Assembly: GCA_040757575.1 (NCBI GenBank)
Contig: JBFLXA010000005.1
Span: forward strand, 124,001 to 188,000
Direction: 5' to 3'
DNA: 64,000 bases
Origin: PFJX01 sp040757575
GTDB taxonomy: Bacteria > Pseudomonadota > Gammaproteobacteria > Burkholderiales > Thiobacillaceae
Of this stretch, positions 47,595 to 54,778 are shown one piece after another. Both the position numbers and the translations under genes were made by a program. A model generated the notes under the pieces. The model did no database searches and was not told the origin of the DNA. It saw nothing but the letters and a program-made list of their open reading frames with translations. Every line of letters begins with the position of its first letter. The stretch's first letter is position 1.

Positions 47595-47999
47595 TCAGCG
47601 TCCTCCAGTCAGGTATGCGATGAAATCGGCCTTTTCCGCAGGGGCGCATTCACGGCCCACCACTTCCTTGCAGTTGCGGCGGAACCACTTCTCCACCTTG
47701 GTGTGGTCGGTGAGACGCTCGACGTTGGCCGCCGGCGCCAGGGGTTGGATGGCTTTGCCGGTGACCACGTGGCTGCCGGGCTTGCCCGGGTTCTCGGTGT
47801 GGCAGGCGGTGCAGGCGGGCATCTTTTCCGAGACCTTGAATTGCTTGGTGAAAAAGGCCCCACCGCGTTGCCCCGAGGCCTGGAAGCCCGGCATCTGGCG
47901 GGCAGCTTCACTTTCGTAAACGGCCAGCATTTGGGCCGGGGTTTCCGCTTGGGCCATTGAGGTCCAGCAGAGGACAGCGATAAGTGGCAGGATTTTCAT
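47595..47999 (-). CDS. SHP-like monoheme cytochrome c (DUF1924)
   Basis: 134 residues: signal peptide (IAVLCWTSMAQA), one heme motif CTACH, and FRRNCKEVVGREC near the C-terminus. It matches DUF1924, the family of Rhodobacter sphaeroides heme protein SHP, which has an unusual Asn ligand and binds oxygen and NO. GGGAGC precedes the ATG at 47999; the longer frame is not supported. First gene of the operon SHP-DHC-membrane protein-regulator-kinase. Confidence 0.87.
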   Translation of the reverse strand: MKILPLIAVLCWTSMAQAETPAQMLAVYESEAARQMPGFQASGQRGGAFFTKQFKVSEKMPACTACHTENPGKPGSHVVTGKAIQPLAPAANVERLTDHTKVEKWFRRNCKEVVGRECAPAEKADFIAYLTGGR

Positions 48000-48044
48000 G
48001 GAACGCTCCCGTTGTTGAACACGGCGCCAGTGTGGGGGACGAAC

Positions 48045-48082
48045 CTTAAGGGAGGCTTGGCAAAGTCTTAAGGTGAGCTTAG
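48045..48082. promoter_or_regulatory. Phased CTTAAG boxes upstream of the cytochrome operon
   Basis: CTTAAG at 48045-48050 and 48067-48072 and CTTAG at 48078-48082, spaced 22 and 11 bp, i.e. on one face of the helix. Direct repeats with 11-bp spacing and a CTTAA core are typical of PmrA/QseB-group regulators, and the operon encodes such a regulator. Confidence 0.55.
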
Positions 48083-48177
48083 CCCCTGCTCTCCAGCAGG
48101 GTGGAGAGAACACGGGGTCGGCTGCGAATTGAGCCCGATCAATGCATGGGGCCGGTCTGCTGGTCTAAGCTGGTTCC

Positions 48178-49158
48178 ATGGAACTGGAATCCTTCTCCCA
48201 GCGATTGCTGAACCCTTTCCGGGGTGTGCAGCGGGTCATGCGCTACGGGGCTGCCGAGGCGGTGACCCTGGACGGCCATCAGTGGGACATCTACGTCAGC
48301 AACGATGAATTGCTGGAAGGGCTGGACTGTCGCCAGCCGGTGCTGGTTTCCGACATCCGCTTTGGCCGCTGGTCTCCGGACAAGGGGCTGAAACGGGGGC
48401 CCCTCTATCCTTCGGCGGATTTCCGCCGCATGGAGCGGGTGGGCGCCGCCCTCTACGAGGCCCTGGTGTCCCTGCACGATCAGCCGGTGTTCCCATTCAA
48501 GGACCGCTACGAGTTGTGGCTGCTGGATGGGGCCGGCCTGCCTTTGGCCTTGCTGGCCAGCGTGTTGCGTGCGGAAGAGATGGAGCTGGATTTGCCCCTG
48601 CAATGGCAGCCGGGCCTGGACTTGAATGGGGGCCTTCCCGTGCCGGAGTGTGTTGAACTGGGCAAGGCCCTGGCCGAGCAGGTGAATGCCCTGGCTGGAG
48701 AGCGGCCCCGGGCGGCCTGGTGTTGCCGGGAGCCGGATGGCAGCGGTGTGGTGCTGGCGGGCATCAACCTGCCCAAGGACCGGCTGGGGCAGCGTTGGAA
48801 AGAAAGGGATTTTCCGGCCTTCTTTCTCGGCCAGGCAGCGGGCCATGGGGAACAGGCCCGGGAGCAGGTGCGCCTGCGGAAGGAGTTCCATGCCTGGCTA
48901 GCGCCCTGTCTACTGCTTTGGCCTGGCTGGGACCGGGAAAGCCGCCGCTGGCTGGAAACCCAGGCCCGATCCCGGGCAGAGGCGGTGGATCGTTGGCACC
49001 GGCTGTATCCCGAGGAGGTGGACGCTTCCATGGTGCAGGCGGCCCGAGTGGAAGCCATGCTGCGCCGTGCCCAGCCCCGAGCGCCCCAGGAGCAGCGGCC
49101 CACCCTGCTTTCAACCTTCTATATTGAACTTGATCAGGACTTATCCGACCCAGTCTAA
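48178..49158 (+). CDS. Conserved-looking hypothetical cytoplasmic protein
   Basis: 326 residues without signal peptide or membrane segment. Trp- and Asp-rich sequence (DGHQWDIYVSNDELLEGLDC, PLYPSADFRRME, YELWLLDGAGLPLALLAS) followed by a helical C-terminal region (ARSRAEAVDRWHRLYPEEVD). I do not recognise the family. It starts opposite the cytochrome operon, so the gap between them holds promoters for both. Start assigned to the first ATG of the frame. Confidence 0.7.
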   Translation: MELESFSQRLLNPFRGVQRVMRYGAAEAVTLDGHQWDIYVSNDELLEGLDCRQPVLVSDIRFGRWSPDKGLKRGPLYPSADFRRMERVGAALYEALVSLHDQPVFPFKDRYELWLLDGAGLPLALLASVLRAEEMELDLPLQWQPGLDLNGGLPVPECVELGKALAEQVNALAGERPRAAWCCREPDGSGVVLAGINLPKDRLGQRWKERDFPAFFLGQAAGHGEQAREQVRLRKEFHAWLAPCLLLWPGWDRESRRWLETQARSRAEAVDRWHRLYPEEVDASMVQAARVEAMLRRAQPRAPQEQRPTLLSTFYIELDQDLSDPV

Positions 49159-49224
49159 ATGACTGTAGGCTTGCCCAAAATTTAATCAGGCACCAGAATG
49201 ATCGACCCCCAGAGGAGAATACAC

Positions 49225-49722
49225 ATGAACACCTTGTCCCACGCCCTTGCTGCCAGACTTACCGTACTGGCTCTGTCCCTGATGACGCCCTTGGCAGCCC
49301 AGGCCCATGAAGGCTATGACAAGGCTTTGCAGGCCTACAGTTGCGTGGATTATGAAAAGGCCCTTTCCCTGTTCAAGACCTATGCCAAGGAAGGCCACGG
49401 CCTGTCCCAGTACATGATGGGCATCATGACCGAGCAGGGTCAGGGTACGGCGGCGGATGTCCAGGCAGCCTTCGACTATTACATGACGGCGGCGAAGCAG
49501 GGCATTCCAGACGCCTACTTTGCCCTGGCGGACATGTATGCCAAGGGCTCGGCAGTGGCGAAGGATCCGGTGCAGGCCTATGCCTGGTTCGAGCTGGCCA
49601 AGCAGGGGGGACACAAGCTTGCGGGTGACATGCTTGCAAGCCTGTCCCAGCAACTGAATCCGGACCAGATTGCCCAGGCCAGGAAGATGGGCCAGGAGTG
49701 GCTGGCCAAGCTGACACCCTGA
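49225..49722 (+). CDS. Secreted Sel1-repeat protein
   Basis: 165 residues: signal peptide (LTVLALSLMTPLAAQA) and three to four Sel1-like helical repeats (DYEKALSLFKTYAKEGHGLSQ, AAFDYYMTAAKQGIPDAYF, QAYAWFELAKQGGHKLAG). GAGGAG is seven bases before the ATG at 49225. Such periplasmic repeat proteins act as adaptors; the partner is unknown. The attenuator-controlled unit begins 30 bp downstream. Confidence 0.83.
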   Translation: MNTLSHALAARLTVLALSLMTPLAAQAHEGYDKALQAYSCVDYEKALSLFKTYAKEGHGLSQYMMGIMTEQGQGTAADVQAAFDYYMTAAKQGIPDAYFALADMYAKGSAVAKDPVQAYAWFELAKQGGHKLAGDMLASLSQQLNPDQIAQARKMGQEWLAKLTP

Positions 49723-49751
49723 TGGCGGGTTTACCTGCCTGTTCTGCACCG

Positions 49752-49781
49752 TTGACAAAGCTTTGATTGCCCGTTGAGAAT
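49752..49781 (+). promoter_or_regulatory. Candidate sigma-70 promoter for the Trp-leader/EamA unit
   Basis: A perfect -35 TTGACA (49752-49757) is followed after 18 bp by GAGAAT (49776-49781), a moderate -10. Initiation would fall within a few bases of the leader ATG at 49788, so the leader could be translated from a nearly leaderless transcript. Confidence 0.45.
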
Positions 49782-49787
49782 CGTCCC

Positions 49788-49901
49788 ATGAATCTGACTG
49801 CCCAGACTCCTTCCATTAAAGCCCGCTGCCATGCCCTGCGCGTATGGCGCATGGCCCGTGGGTCCGTGGCAGAGGTGTGGGACTGGCAAATGATCGACTG
49901 A
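49788..49901 (+). CDS. Trp-containing leader peptide upstream of the EamA exporter
   Basis: A 37-codon frame (begins MNLTAQTPSIK) ending VAEVWDWQMID. It holds three Trp codons (49845, 49878, 49884), two of them in a Trp-Asp-Trp cluster near the end. The frame overlaps one arm of a potential antiterminator and is followed by a strong terminator, then by an exporter and a chorismate mutase gene. That arrangement is what a translating-ribosome attenuator looks like. Ribosome binding site weak. Confidence 0.6.
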   Translation: MNLTAQTPSIKARCHALRVWRMARGSVAEVWDWQMID

Positions 49902-49937
49902 CCGATCCAGCTTTTCCCGACAAGGCCGCGGACCCGC
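49858..49937 (+). promoter_or_regulatory. Antiterminator of a putative Trp attenuator
   Basis: GTGGGTCCGTGGC at 49858-49870 can pair with GCCGCGGACCCGC at 49925-49937: thirteen consecutive pairs, eleven Watson-Crick and two G-U. The second strand overlaps the 5' arm of the terminator at 49922-49952, so the two structures exclude each other. Confidence 0.6.
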
Positions 49938-49960
49938 AAAGTCCGCGGCCTTTTTGTTTT
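49922..49960 (+). terminator. Rho-independent terminator inside the leader of the EamA/chorismate mutase unit
   Basis: AAGGCCGCGGAC and GTCCGCGGCCTT form a perfect 12-bp stem with a seven-base loop, followed by TTTGTTTT. It sits 150 bp before the EamA gene and 20 bases after the leader stop codon, the position of an attenuator. Confidence 0.8.
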
Positions 49961-49988
49961 CATCGTCCGTTGTTTGCAGGAGTTCGCC

Positions 49989-50087
49989 ATGAAGTACGCC
50001 ATCGCCCATGTGATGCACCGAGGACTTTGTCTGTTCTGGTCCGCTGTCCGCGCCCCGTGCCTGTCTTCGAGTCCCCCATCCGCCTGA
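49989..50087 (+). CDS. Possible second small ORF before the EamA gene
   Basis: A 32-codon frame with GCAGGAG six bases before its ATG (MKYAIAHVMHRG...). It follows the terminator and ends 24 bases before the exporter gene. The good ribosome binding site is the only support; it may be non-coding. Confidence 0.3.
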   Translation: MKYAIAHVMHRGLCLFWSAVRAPCLSSSPPSA

Positions 50088-50111
50088 GCGGCGGCATCTT
50101 CAGGAGCCATC

Positions 50112-51002
50112 ATGTCCGTCCCCCTTGCCTATCTCACCGTGATCGCCATCTGGGCCACCACGCCCCTTGCCATTAAATGGAGCGCCCTGGGTACCGGTTT
50201 TGCCTTCGCCGTCCTGGCCCGTATGGCCATTGGTGTGGTGCTGGCCGTCCTCATCCTGGCCCTGTGGCGCGTGGAGCTGCCCATGCACGGCAAGGCGCGC
50301 CGGACCTATCTGGCGGGGGGCCTGGGCCTGTTTGGCGCCATGATCCTCACCTACTGGGGGGCCCAGTTCATCACCTCGGGGCTGGTGTCGGTGCTGTTCG
50401 GCCTGGCGCCCCTGGTGACCAGTCTGCTGGCCGCCCTCTGGCTGGGGGAGCGGGCCCTGGCACCCGCCAAGCTGGCCGGCATGCTGCTGGGCCTGGCAGG
50501 GCTTGGCCTGGTGTTCCTTGCCGAACAGGGGGTGGGTGGGGCCCATGCCCTGGCGGGCATGGCGGCGTTGCTGCTGGCGGTGTTCATCTATTCCGCCAGT
50601 CTGGTGTGGATCAAGCGCATCGGCGACGACAGCCCGCCCCTGGCCATCACCGCCGGCACCCTGGCGGTATCGCTGCCCCTCTTTCTGCTGGTCTGGCTAT
50701 GGGTGGATGGCAACGTGCCGGCCCAGGTGCCACTGGTGGCAGGCGGGGCCATCGTCTACCTGGGGGTGTTCGGCTCGGTGCTGGGGTTCTCCCTGTATTA
50801 CTACATCGTGCGCCATGTGGACACGGGCCGAGTGGCCCTCATCACCCTCATCACGCCGGTGCTGGCCCTGCTGCTGGGCATTCTGCTGAACGGCGAAACG
50901 GTGCCCCTGCGGGTCTGGCTGGGGGCGGGGCTGATCGTGCTGGGCCTGTCTATTTACCAAGGGTCTGCCCTGGCGGGGATGTTGGCCCCGGGACGGAAAT
51001 AA
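50112..51002 (+). CDS. EamA/DMT-family transporter, likely amino acid or metabolite exporter
   Basis: 296 residues with ten transmembrane helices in two EamA halves (IWATTPLAIKWSA; LVSVLFGLAPLVTSLLAALWLGERAL; second half ending VLALLLGILLNGET). AGGAG precedes the ATG. The family includes the threonine/homoserine exporter RhtA and other amino acid exporters. Context points to an aromatic compound: a Trp-codon leader with attenuator lies upstream, a chorismate mutase gene follows 21 bp downstream, and an Lrp-type regulator is next. Substrate is an inference. Confidence 0.88.
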   Translation: MSVPLAYLTVIAIWATTPLAIKWSALGTGFAFAVLARMAIGVVLAVLILALWRVELPMHGKARRTYLAGGLGLFGAMILTYWGAQFITSGLVSVLFGLAPLVTSLLAALWLGERALAPAKLAGMLLGLAGLGLVFLAEQGVGGAHALAGMAALLLAVFIYSASLVWIKRIGDDSPPLAITAGTLAVSLPLFLLVWLWVDGNVPAQVPLVAGGAIVYLGVFGSVLGFSLYYYIVRHVDTGRVALITLITPVLALLLGILLNGETVPLRVWLGAGLIVLGLSIYQGSALAGMLAPGRK

Positions 51003-51023
51003 CTGAATACCAAGGAGGTAACC

Positions 51024-51326
51024 ATGAAAGCTTGCAACAACCTGGCAGAGGTCCGGGTGGAAATCGATCGCCTGGACCGCCAGATCGTCAGCCTTCTGGC
51101 GCAACGGGGCGGTTATGTGAAACAGGCCGCCCGCTTCAAGACCACCCCGGGGGACGTGCGCGCGCCCAAGCGGGTGGAGCAGGTGATCATCAAGGTGACA
51201 GACCTGGCCGATGAACTGGGGGCCAGCCCCATCATCGTCGAAAGGGTCTATCGCGCCATGATTGCCGGCTTCATCGACGCGGAGCTGGCGGAACTGGCAG
51301 AAACGGCGGCCCGGGACGGCCCGTGA
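51024..51326 (+). CDS. AroQ-type chorismate mutase (PchB-like)
   Basis: 100 residues, all helical: EVRVEIDRLDRQIVSLLAQRGGYV, ARFK, VRAPKRVEQVI and IIVERVYRAMIAGFIDAEL match the AroQ fold with its Arg and Lys substrate contacts. It would convert chorismate to prephenate, or act like PchB on isochorismate. AAGGAGG is ahead of the ATG. Co-transcribed with the EamA gene, which links the unit to aromatic metabolism. Confidence 0.88.
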   Translation: MKACNNLAEVRVEIDRLDRQIVSLLAQRGGYVKQAARFKTTPGDVRAPKRVEQVIIKVTDLADELGASPIIVERVYRAMIAGFIDAELAELAETAARDGP

Positions 51327-51348
51327 AGGCACGTGGGCGGAGCCGGGC

Positions 51349-51816
51349 TCAGTTGGCGATGGGCAGGGCCGTCTTGTCCACCACCCGCCGCAGCACGAAG
51401 CTGGAATGCACCCCGGTGACCCCGGGGATGCGGGTGATGCGGTTGAGCAGCAGGTCCTGGTAGGCGTCCATGTCCCGCACCACCACCTTGAGCTGGTAGT
51501 CGGCGCTCTGGCCGGTGATGAGCAGGCATTCCAGGATTTCCGGAATGTCTTTCACGGCTTTTTCCAGGCCTTCGAAACGTTCCGGGGTGTGCTGGTCCAT
51601 GGAGATGTGGATCAGGGCCATGAGACTCAGCCCCAGGGCCTTGGCATCCACCAGGGCCCGGTAGCCGGAGATCAGGCCGGATTCTTCCAAAGCCCGCACC
51701 CGGCGCAGGCAGGGGGAGGGGGAAAGGCCGATGCGGTCCGCCAGTTCCTGATTGGTGAGGCGGCCGTTTTCCTGCAACAGGCGCAGGATCTGCCGGTCGT
51801 GGCGGTCGAGTTCCAT
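51349..51816 (-). CDS. Lrp/AsnC-family transcriptional regulator
   Basis: 155 residues. N-terminal helix-turn-helix (DRQILRLLQENGRLTNQELADRIGLSPSPCLRRVRALEE) and C-terminal RAM ligand-binding domain (ITGQSADYQLKVVVRDMDAYQDLLLNRI). Convergent with the chorismate mutase gene and divergent from leuA, with a perfect 22-bp dyad in the divergent gap. Likely senses an amino acid and controls leuA, itself, or the exporter. Confidence 0.93.
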   Translation of the reverse strand: MELDRHDRQILRLLQENGRLTNQELADRIGLSPSPCLRRVRALEESGLISGYRALVDAKALGLSLMALIHISMDQHTPERFEGLEKAVKDIPEILECLLITGQSADYQLKVVVRDMDAYQDLLLNRITRIPGVTGVHSSFVLRRVVDKTALPIAN

Positions 51817-51853
51817 GGTGTTGTTCCGTTTTTCGTTACATAGGCATATTTAA

Positions 51854-51875
51854 CCAACAATATAGATATTGTTGG
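51854..51875. promoter_or_regulatory. Perfect dyad, probable Lrp/AsnC operator
   Basis: CCAACAATAT-AG-ATATTGTTGG. It lies in the 165-bp gap between the divergent lrp-type and leuA genes, 38 bp before the regulator start. A further pair GGCAGT (51874) and ACTGCC (51902) extends the symmetric region. Confidence 0.65.
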
Positions 51876-51981
51876 CAGTTATTGCCTTGAATGAGTGTTT
51901 CACTGCCAATTCCGCAATCATTCACCCGCCCGGCCTGGCTAAGATTTGCCCATCGCAATCGCCCCTCGCCGGAGGCCCGAA

Positions 51982-53679
51982 ATGATCCAGGAACCCGCCC
52001 GCAAATACCGTCCCTTTCCCGCCGTGGCCCTTGCCGACCGGCAGTGGCCCAGCCGGGTCATCACGGCGCCACCCATCTGGATGAGCACCGATCTGCGGGA
52101 CGGCAACCAGGCCCTGTTCGAGCCTATGAACGGCGAACGCAAGTTGCAGATGTTCCGCACCCTTTGCGACATCGGCTTCAAGGAGATCGAGGTGGCTTTT
52201 CCCTCCGCCTCCCAGACGGATTTCGACTTCGTGCGCAGCCTGATCGAAGGGGGCCACATTCCCGACGACGTGACCATTGAAGTGCTCACCCAGGCCCGGG
52301 AGCACCTCATCCGCCGCACCATGGACGCCTTGCGGGGCGCCCGCCGGGCCATCGTCCACGTCTACAACGCCACGGCCCCCACCTTCCGGGACGTGGTGTT
52401 CGGCATGAGCCGTGACCAGGTGATCGACATGGCGGTGCAGTCGGTACGCCTGATCCGGGTACTGGCCGACCAGCAGCCGGAAACCGAATGGGTGCTGGAA
52501 TATAGCCCCGAGGCCTTCACCGCCACGGAACTGGATTTCGCCAAGGCCATCTGCGATGCCGTCACCGCCGAATGGAGCGCCACGCCTGATAACAAGGTGA
52601 TCCTCAACCTGCCCGCCACGGTGGAGGTGGCCACCCCCAATGTCTACGCCGACCAGATCGAGTGGATGCACCGCCATCTCGACCGCCGGGACAGCGTCAT
52701 CTTGAGCGTGCACCCCCACAACGACCGGGGCACGGCGGTGGCGGCAGCAGAGCTTGCCATCCTGGCCGGGGCCGACCGGGTGGAAGGCTGCCTGTTCGGC
52801 AACGGCGAGCGCACCGGCAATGTGGACATCGTCACCCTGGCCCTGAACCTCTACACCCAGGGCATCCACCCGGGGCTGGATTTTTCCGACATCAACGCCA
52901 TCGCCCGCACCGCCGAGCACTGCACCTGCCTGCCCATCCACCCGCGCCATCCCTATGTTGGGGATCTGGTCTTCACCGCCTTCTCCGGCTCCCACCAGGA
53001 CGCCATCAAGAAGGGTTTCGCCGCCCAGGAGCCGGATGCAGTCTGGAACGTGCCCTACCTGCCCATCGACCCGGCCGACCTGGGCCGCAGCTACGGCTCG
53101 GTGATCCGGGTGAACAGCCAGTCCGGCAAGGGGGGCGTGGCCTATTTGTTGGAGACCGCCTACGGCATCGTCATGCCCCGCCGCATGCAGATCGCCTTCT
53201 CCGCCGAGGTACAGCGCCATACCGACCGTCACGGCGGCGAGATGAGCGCGGCGGACATCTGGGCCCTGTTCTCCAGCACCTACCTGGAAGCCGCCGGTCC
53301 GGTGCGCTACGTGGAACACCATCTGTTCGAGCACAACGGCGCCCAGGGCATCCGCCTCGGCGTGGAAGCCAACGGGGTCACCCATCTGCTTACCGGCGAA
53401 GGCAACGGCCCCATCGACGCCGCCGCCCATGCCTTGCGCAGCATCGGCATCGACATGCAGGTCCGGGCTTTCGAAGAGCGTTCCATGGGCAGCAGCGCCG
53501 ACGGCGGCAACGCCCGGGCCTGTGCCTTTGTCGAAGTGGTGCAAGCCGGTGCCTACCCGGGGGCACGGCAGGAATGCTTCGGCGTGGGCATCGATGACAA
53601 TATCGTCACCGCCTCGGTGAAGGCCCTGGTGGGGGCGGCGGCAAGGCTTGGGCGAGTGGCACTGGAACGGGTCGCCTGA
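51982..53679 (+). CDS. leuA: 2-isopropylmalate synthase, second (LeuA2, actinobacterial-like) type
   Basis: 565 residues. First committed step of leucine synthesis, from 2-oxoisovalerate and acetyl-CoA. Motifs: STDLRDGNQALFEPM, VHPHNDRGTAVAAAELA, GCLFGNGERTGN, and SGSHQDAIKKG. The length, and the opening with PARKYRPFPAVALADRQWPS, fit the larger IPMS group known from corynebacteria rather than the E. coli type. The C-terminal regulatory domain (about 435-560) has NARACAFVEV. GGAGG precedes the ATG at 51982. Confidence 0.94.
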   Translation: MIQEPARKYRPFPAVALADRQWPSRVITAPPIWMSTDLRDGNQALFEPMNGERKLQMFRTLCDIGFKEIEVAFPSASQTDFDFVRSLIEGGHIPDDVTIEVLTQAREHLIRRTMDALRGARRAIVHVYNATAPTFRDVVFGMSRDQVIDMAVQSVRLIRVLADQQPETEWVLEYSPEAFTATELDFAKAICDAVTAEWSATPDNKVILNLPATVEVATPNVYADQIEWMHRHLDRRDSVILSVHPHNDRGTAVAAAELAILAGADRVEGCLFGNGERTGNVDIVTLALNLYTQGIHPGLDFSDINAIARTAEHCTCLPIHPRHPYVGDLVFTAFSGSHQDAIKKGFAAQEPDAVWNVPYLPIDPADLGRSYGSVIRVNSQSGKGGVAYLLETAYGIVMPRRMQIAFSAEVQRHTDRHGGEMSAADIWALFSSTYLEAAGPVRYVEHHLFEHNGAQGIRLGVEANGVTHLLTGEGNGPIDAAAHALRSIGIDMQVRAFEERSMGSSADGGNARACAFVEVVQAGAYPGARQECFGVGIDDNIVTASVKALVGAAARLGRVALERVA

Positions 53680-53685
53680 GGCTGG

Positions 53686-54465
53686 CTACCTCGGGCGCTG
53701 GTATCGCGCCAGCCGTTTCCAGCGGGGGTCCTGATAACTCCCCGGGGGGCTGCCCAGGTTCTTCCACCAGTCCTGGCGGTTGAACATGTCGCTGGCCACG
53801 TATTCCGGGTGCAGTTGGGCCAGGGGGTAGGCCCAGCGGCGGATGCGCTGCTTGTCGGTGGCCTCCAGCAGAAAGCTGCGTCCTTTGTCGTTCACCACCA
53901 CCCAGGCGTGGCCTTCGCCCCGGGCCTTGCCCAGCACCACCCGGGCGTCCAGGCCCAGGCCGATGAGCCAGTCCGCCAGGGCCAGGGCGTGGTCTTCGCA
54001 GTCGCCCCGCTCGTTGTGCAGGGCTTCGTAGGAGTTCTGCCAGCGTTCTTCGAAGCGGTACTGGTCCAGGTCGGTCTGGTAGGCCTTGCGGGTGGCCAGG
54101 GTGTACAGGGGCACCCAGGGGGCGACGGTGGCGTCGGGCACGTAGCCCACCAGATAGCCGTTCACGAAATGCAGGTTCCCCTTCAGGTCTGGCGCCAGGG
54201 GCGTCAGGTGGGTCTGGCCGATGCGCACGTAGAGGGTGCCGTTGCGCTGGTCCGGGGGCATCCGGGCTACCTCGCTCACCAGCTCGTCCTCGTAGACGAA
54301 GCCGCCTTCGGCCAGGGTGATGCCGGACCGGCCGGCGGGCGTCGCCGGGGGTGGTGCCGTCAGCACTGCCGCGGGGGCCGGGGCCTCATCCTCTGCGCCA
54401 AAGAACTGGATCAGGAACAGGGCCAGGAGCAGCAGCAGGGCGAGGGGGAAATCGACCTTCAGCAA
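53686..54465 (-). CDS. Membrane-anchored transglutaminase-like cysteine peptidase
   Basis: 259 residues: N-terminal hydrophobic anchor (FPLALLLLLALFLIQFFG), Pro-rich linker, then a transglutaminase-like domain with Cys in NERGDCEDHALALADWL, His in GEGHAWVVV and an acidic partner in LEATD. It resembles bacterial transglutaminase-like peptidases, some of which process envelope adhesins, but the LapG substrate system is not seen nearby. Seven bases downstream of the DUF350 gene, so the two are probably an operon. Confidence 0.8.
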   Translation of the reverse strand: MLKVDFPLALLLLLALFLIQFFGAEDEAPAPAAVLTAPPPATPAGRSGITLAEGGFVYEDELVSEVARMPPDQRNGTLYVRIGQTHLTPLAPDLKGNLHFVNGYLVGYVPDATVAPWVPLYTLATRKAYQTDLDQYRFEERWQNSYEALHNERGDCEDHALALADWLIGLGLDARVVLGKARGEGHAWVVVNDKGRSFLLEATDKQRIRRWAYPLAQLHPEYVASDMFNRQDWWKNLGSPPGSYQDPRWKRLARYQRPR

Positions 54466-54472
54466 GGCCGTG

Positions 54473-54703
54473 TCAGCCCCGCAGGCCGAAGGCCAGCACC
54501 AGGCCCACGAACAGCAGGATGGCGGAGGCGAACAGGGCCACGGCCATGTTGCCCTTCTGGAGCTCCTGCTCGATGTCCAGGTGGCGCATCAGATGCCGGT
54601 CGATGAACTTCAGCCCCAGCACGCCGACGATCAGCGCCACCAGGGCATGGAGCAGGTTGAGTCCCAGGTTGAAGAAGGTGGCTTGCAGGAAGGCGTTGTC
54701 CAT
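54473..54703 (-). CDS. DUF350 family small membrane protein
   Basis: 76 residues with two transmembrane helices (LNLLHALVALIVGVLGLKFID and MAVALFASAILLFVGLVLAFG) joined by a charged loop (RHLMRHLDIEQELQKGN), the shape of DUF350. Function unknown. Coupled to the transglutaminase-like gene, a common neighbour of DUF350 in other genomes as far as I recall. Confidence 0.78.
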   Translation of the reverse strand: MDNAFLQATFFNLGLNLLHALVALIVGVLGLKFIDRHLMRHLDIEQELQKGNMAVALFASAILLFVGLVLAFGLRG

Positions 54704-54778
54704 GATGGTCGGCGGGTGGCTAAAAGCCGCCAGGGTAGCGGGGCGGGGTCTTTCTGCCTACCGGGAATCGGCGCTGCC

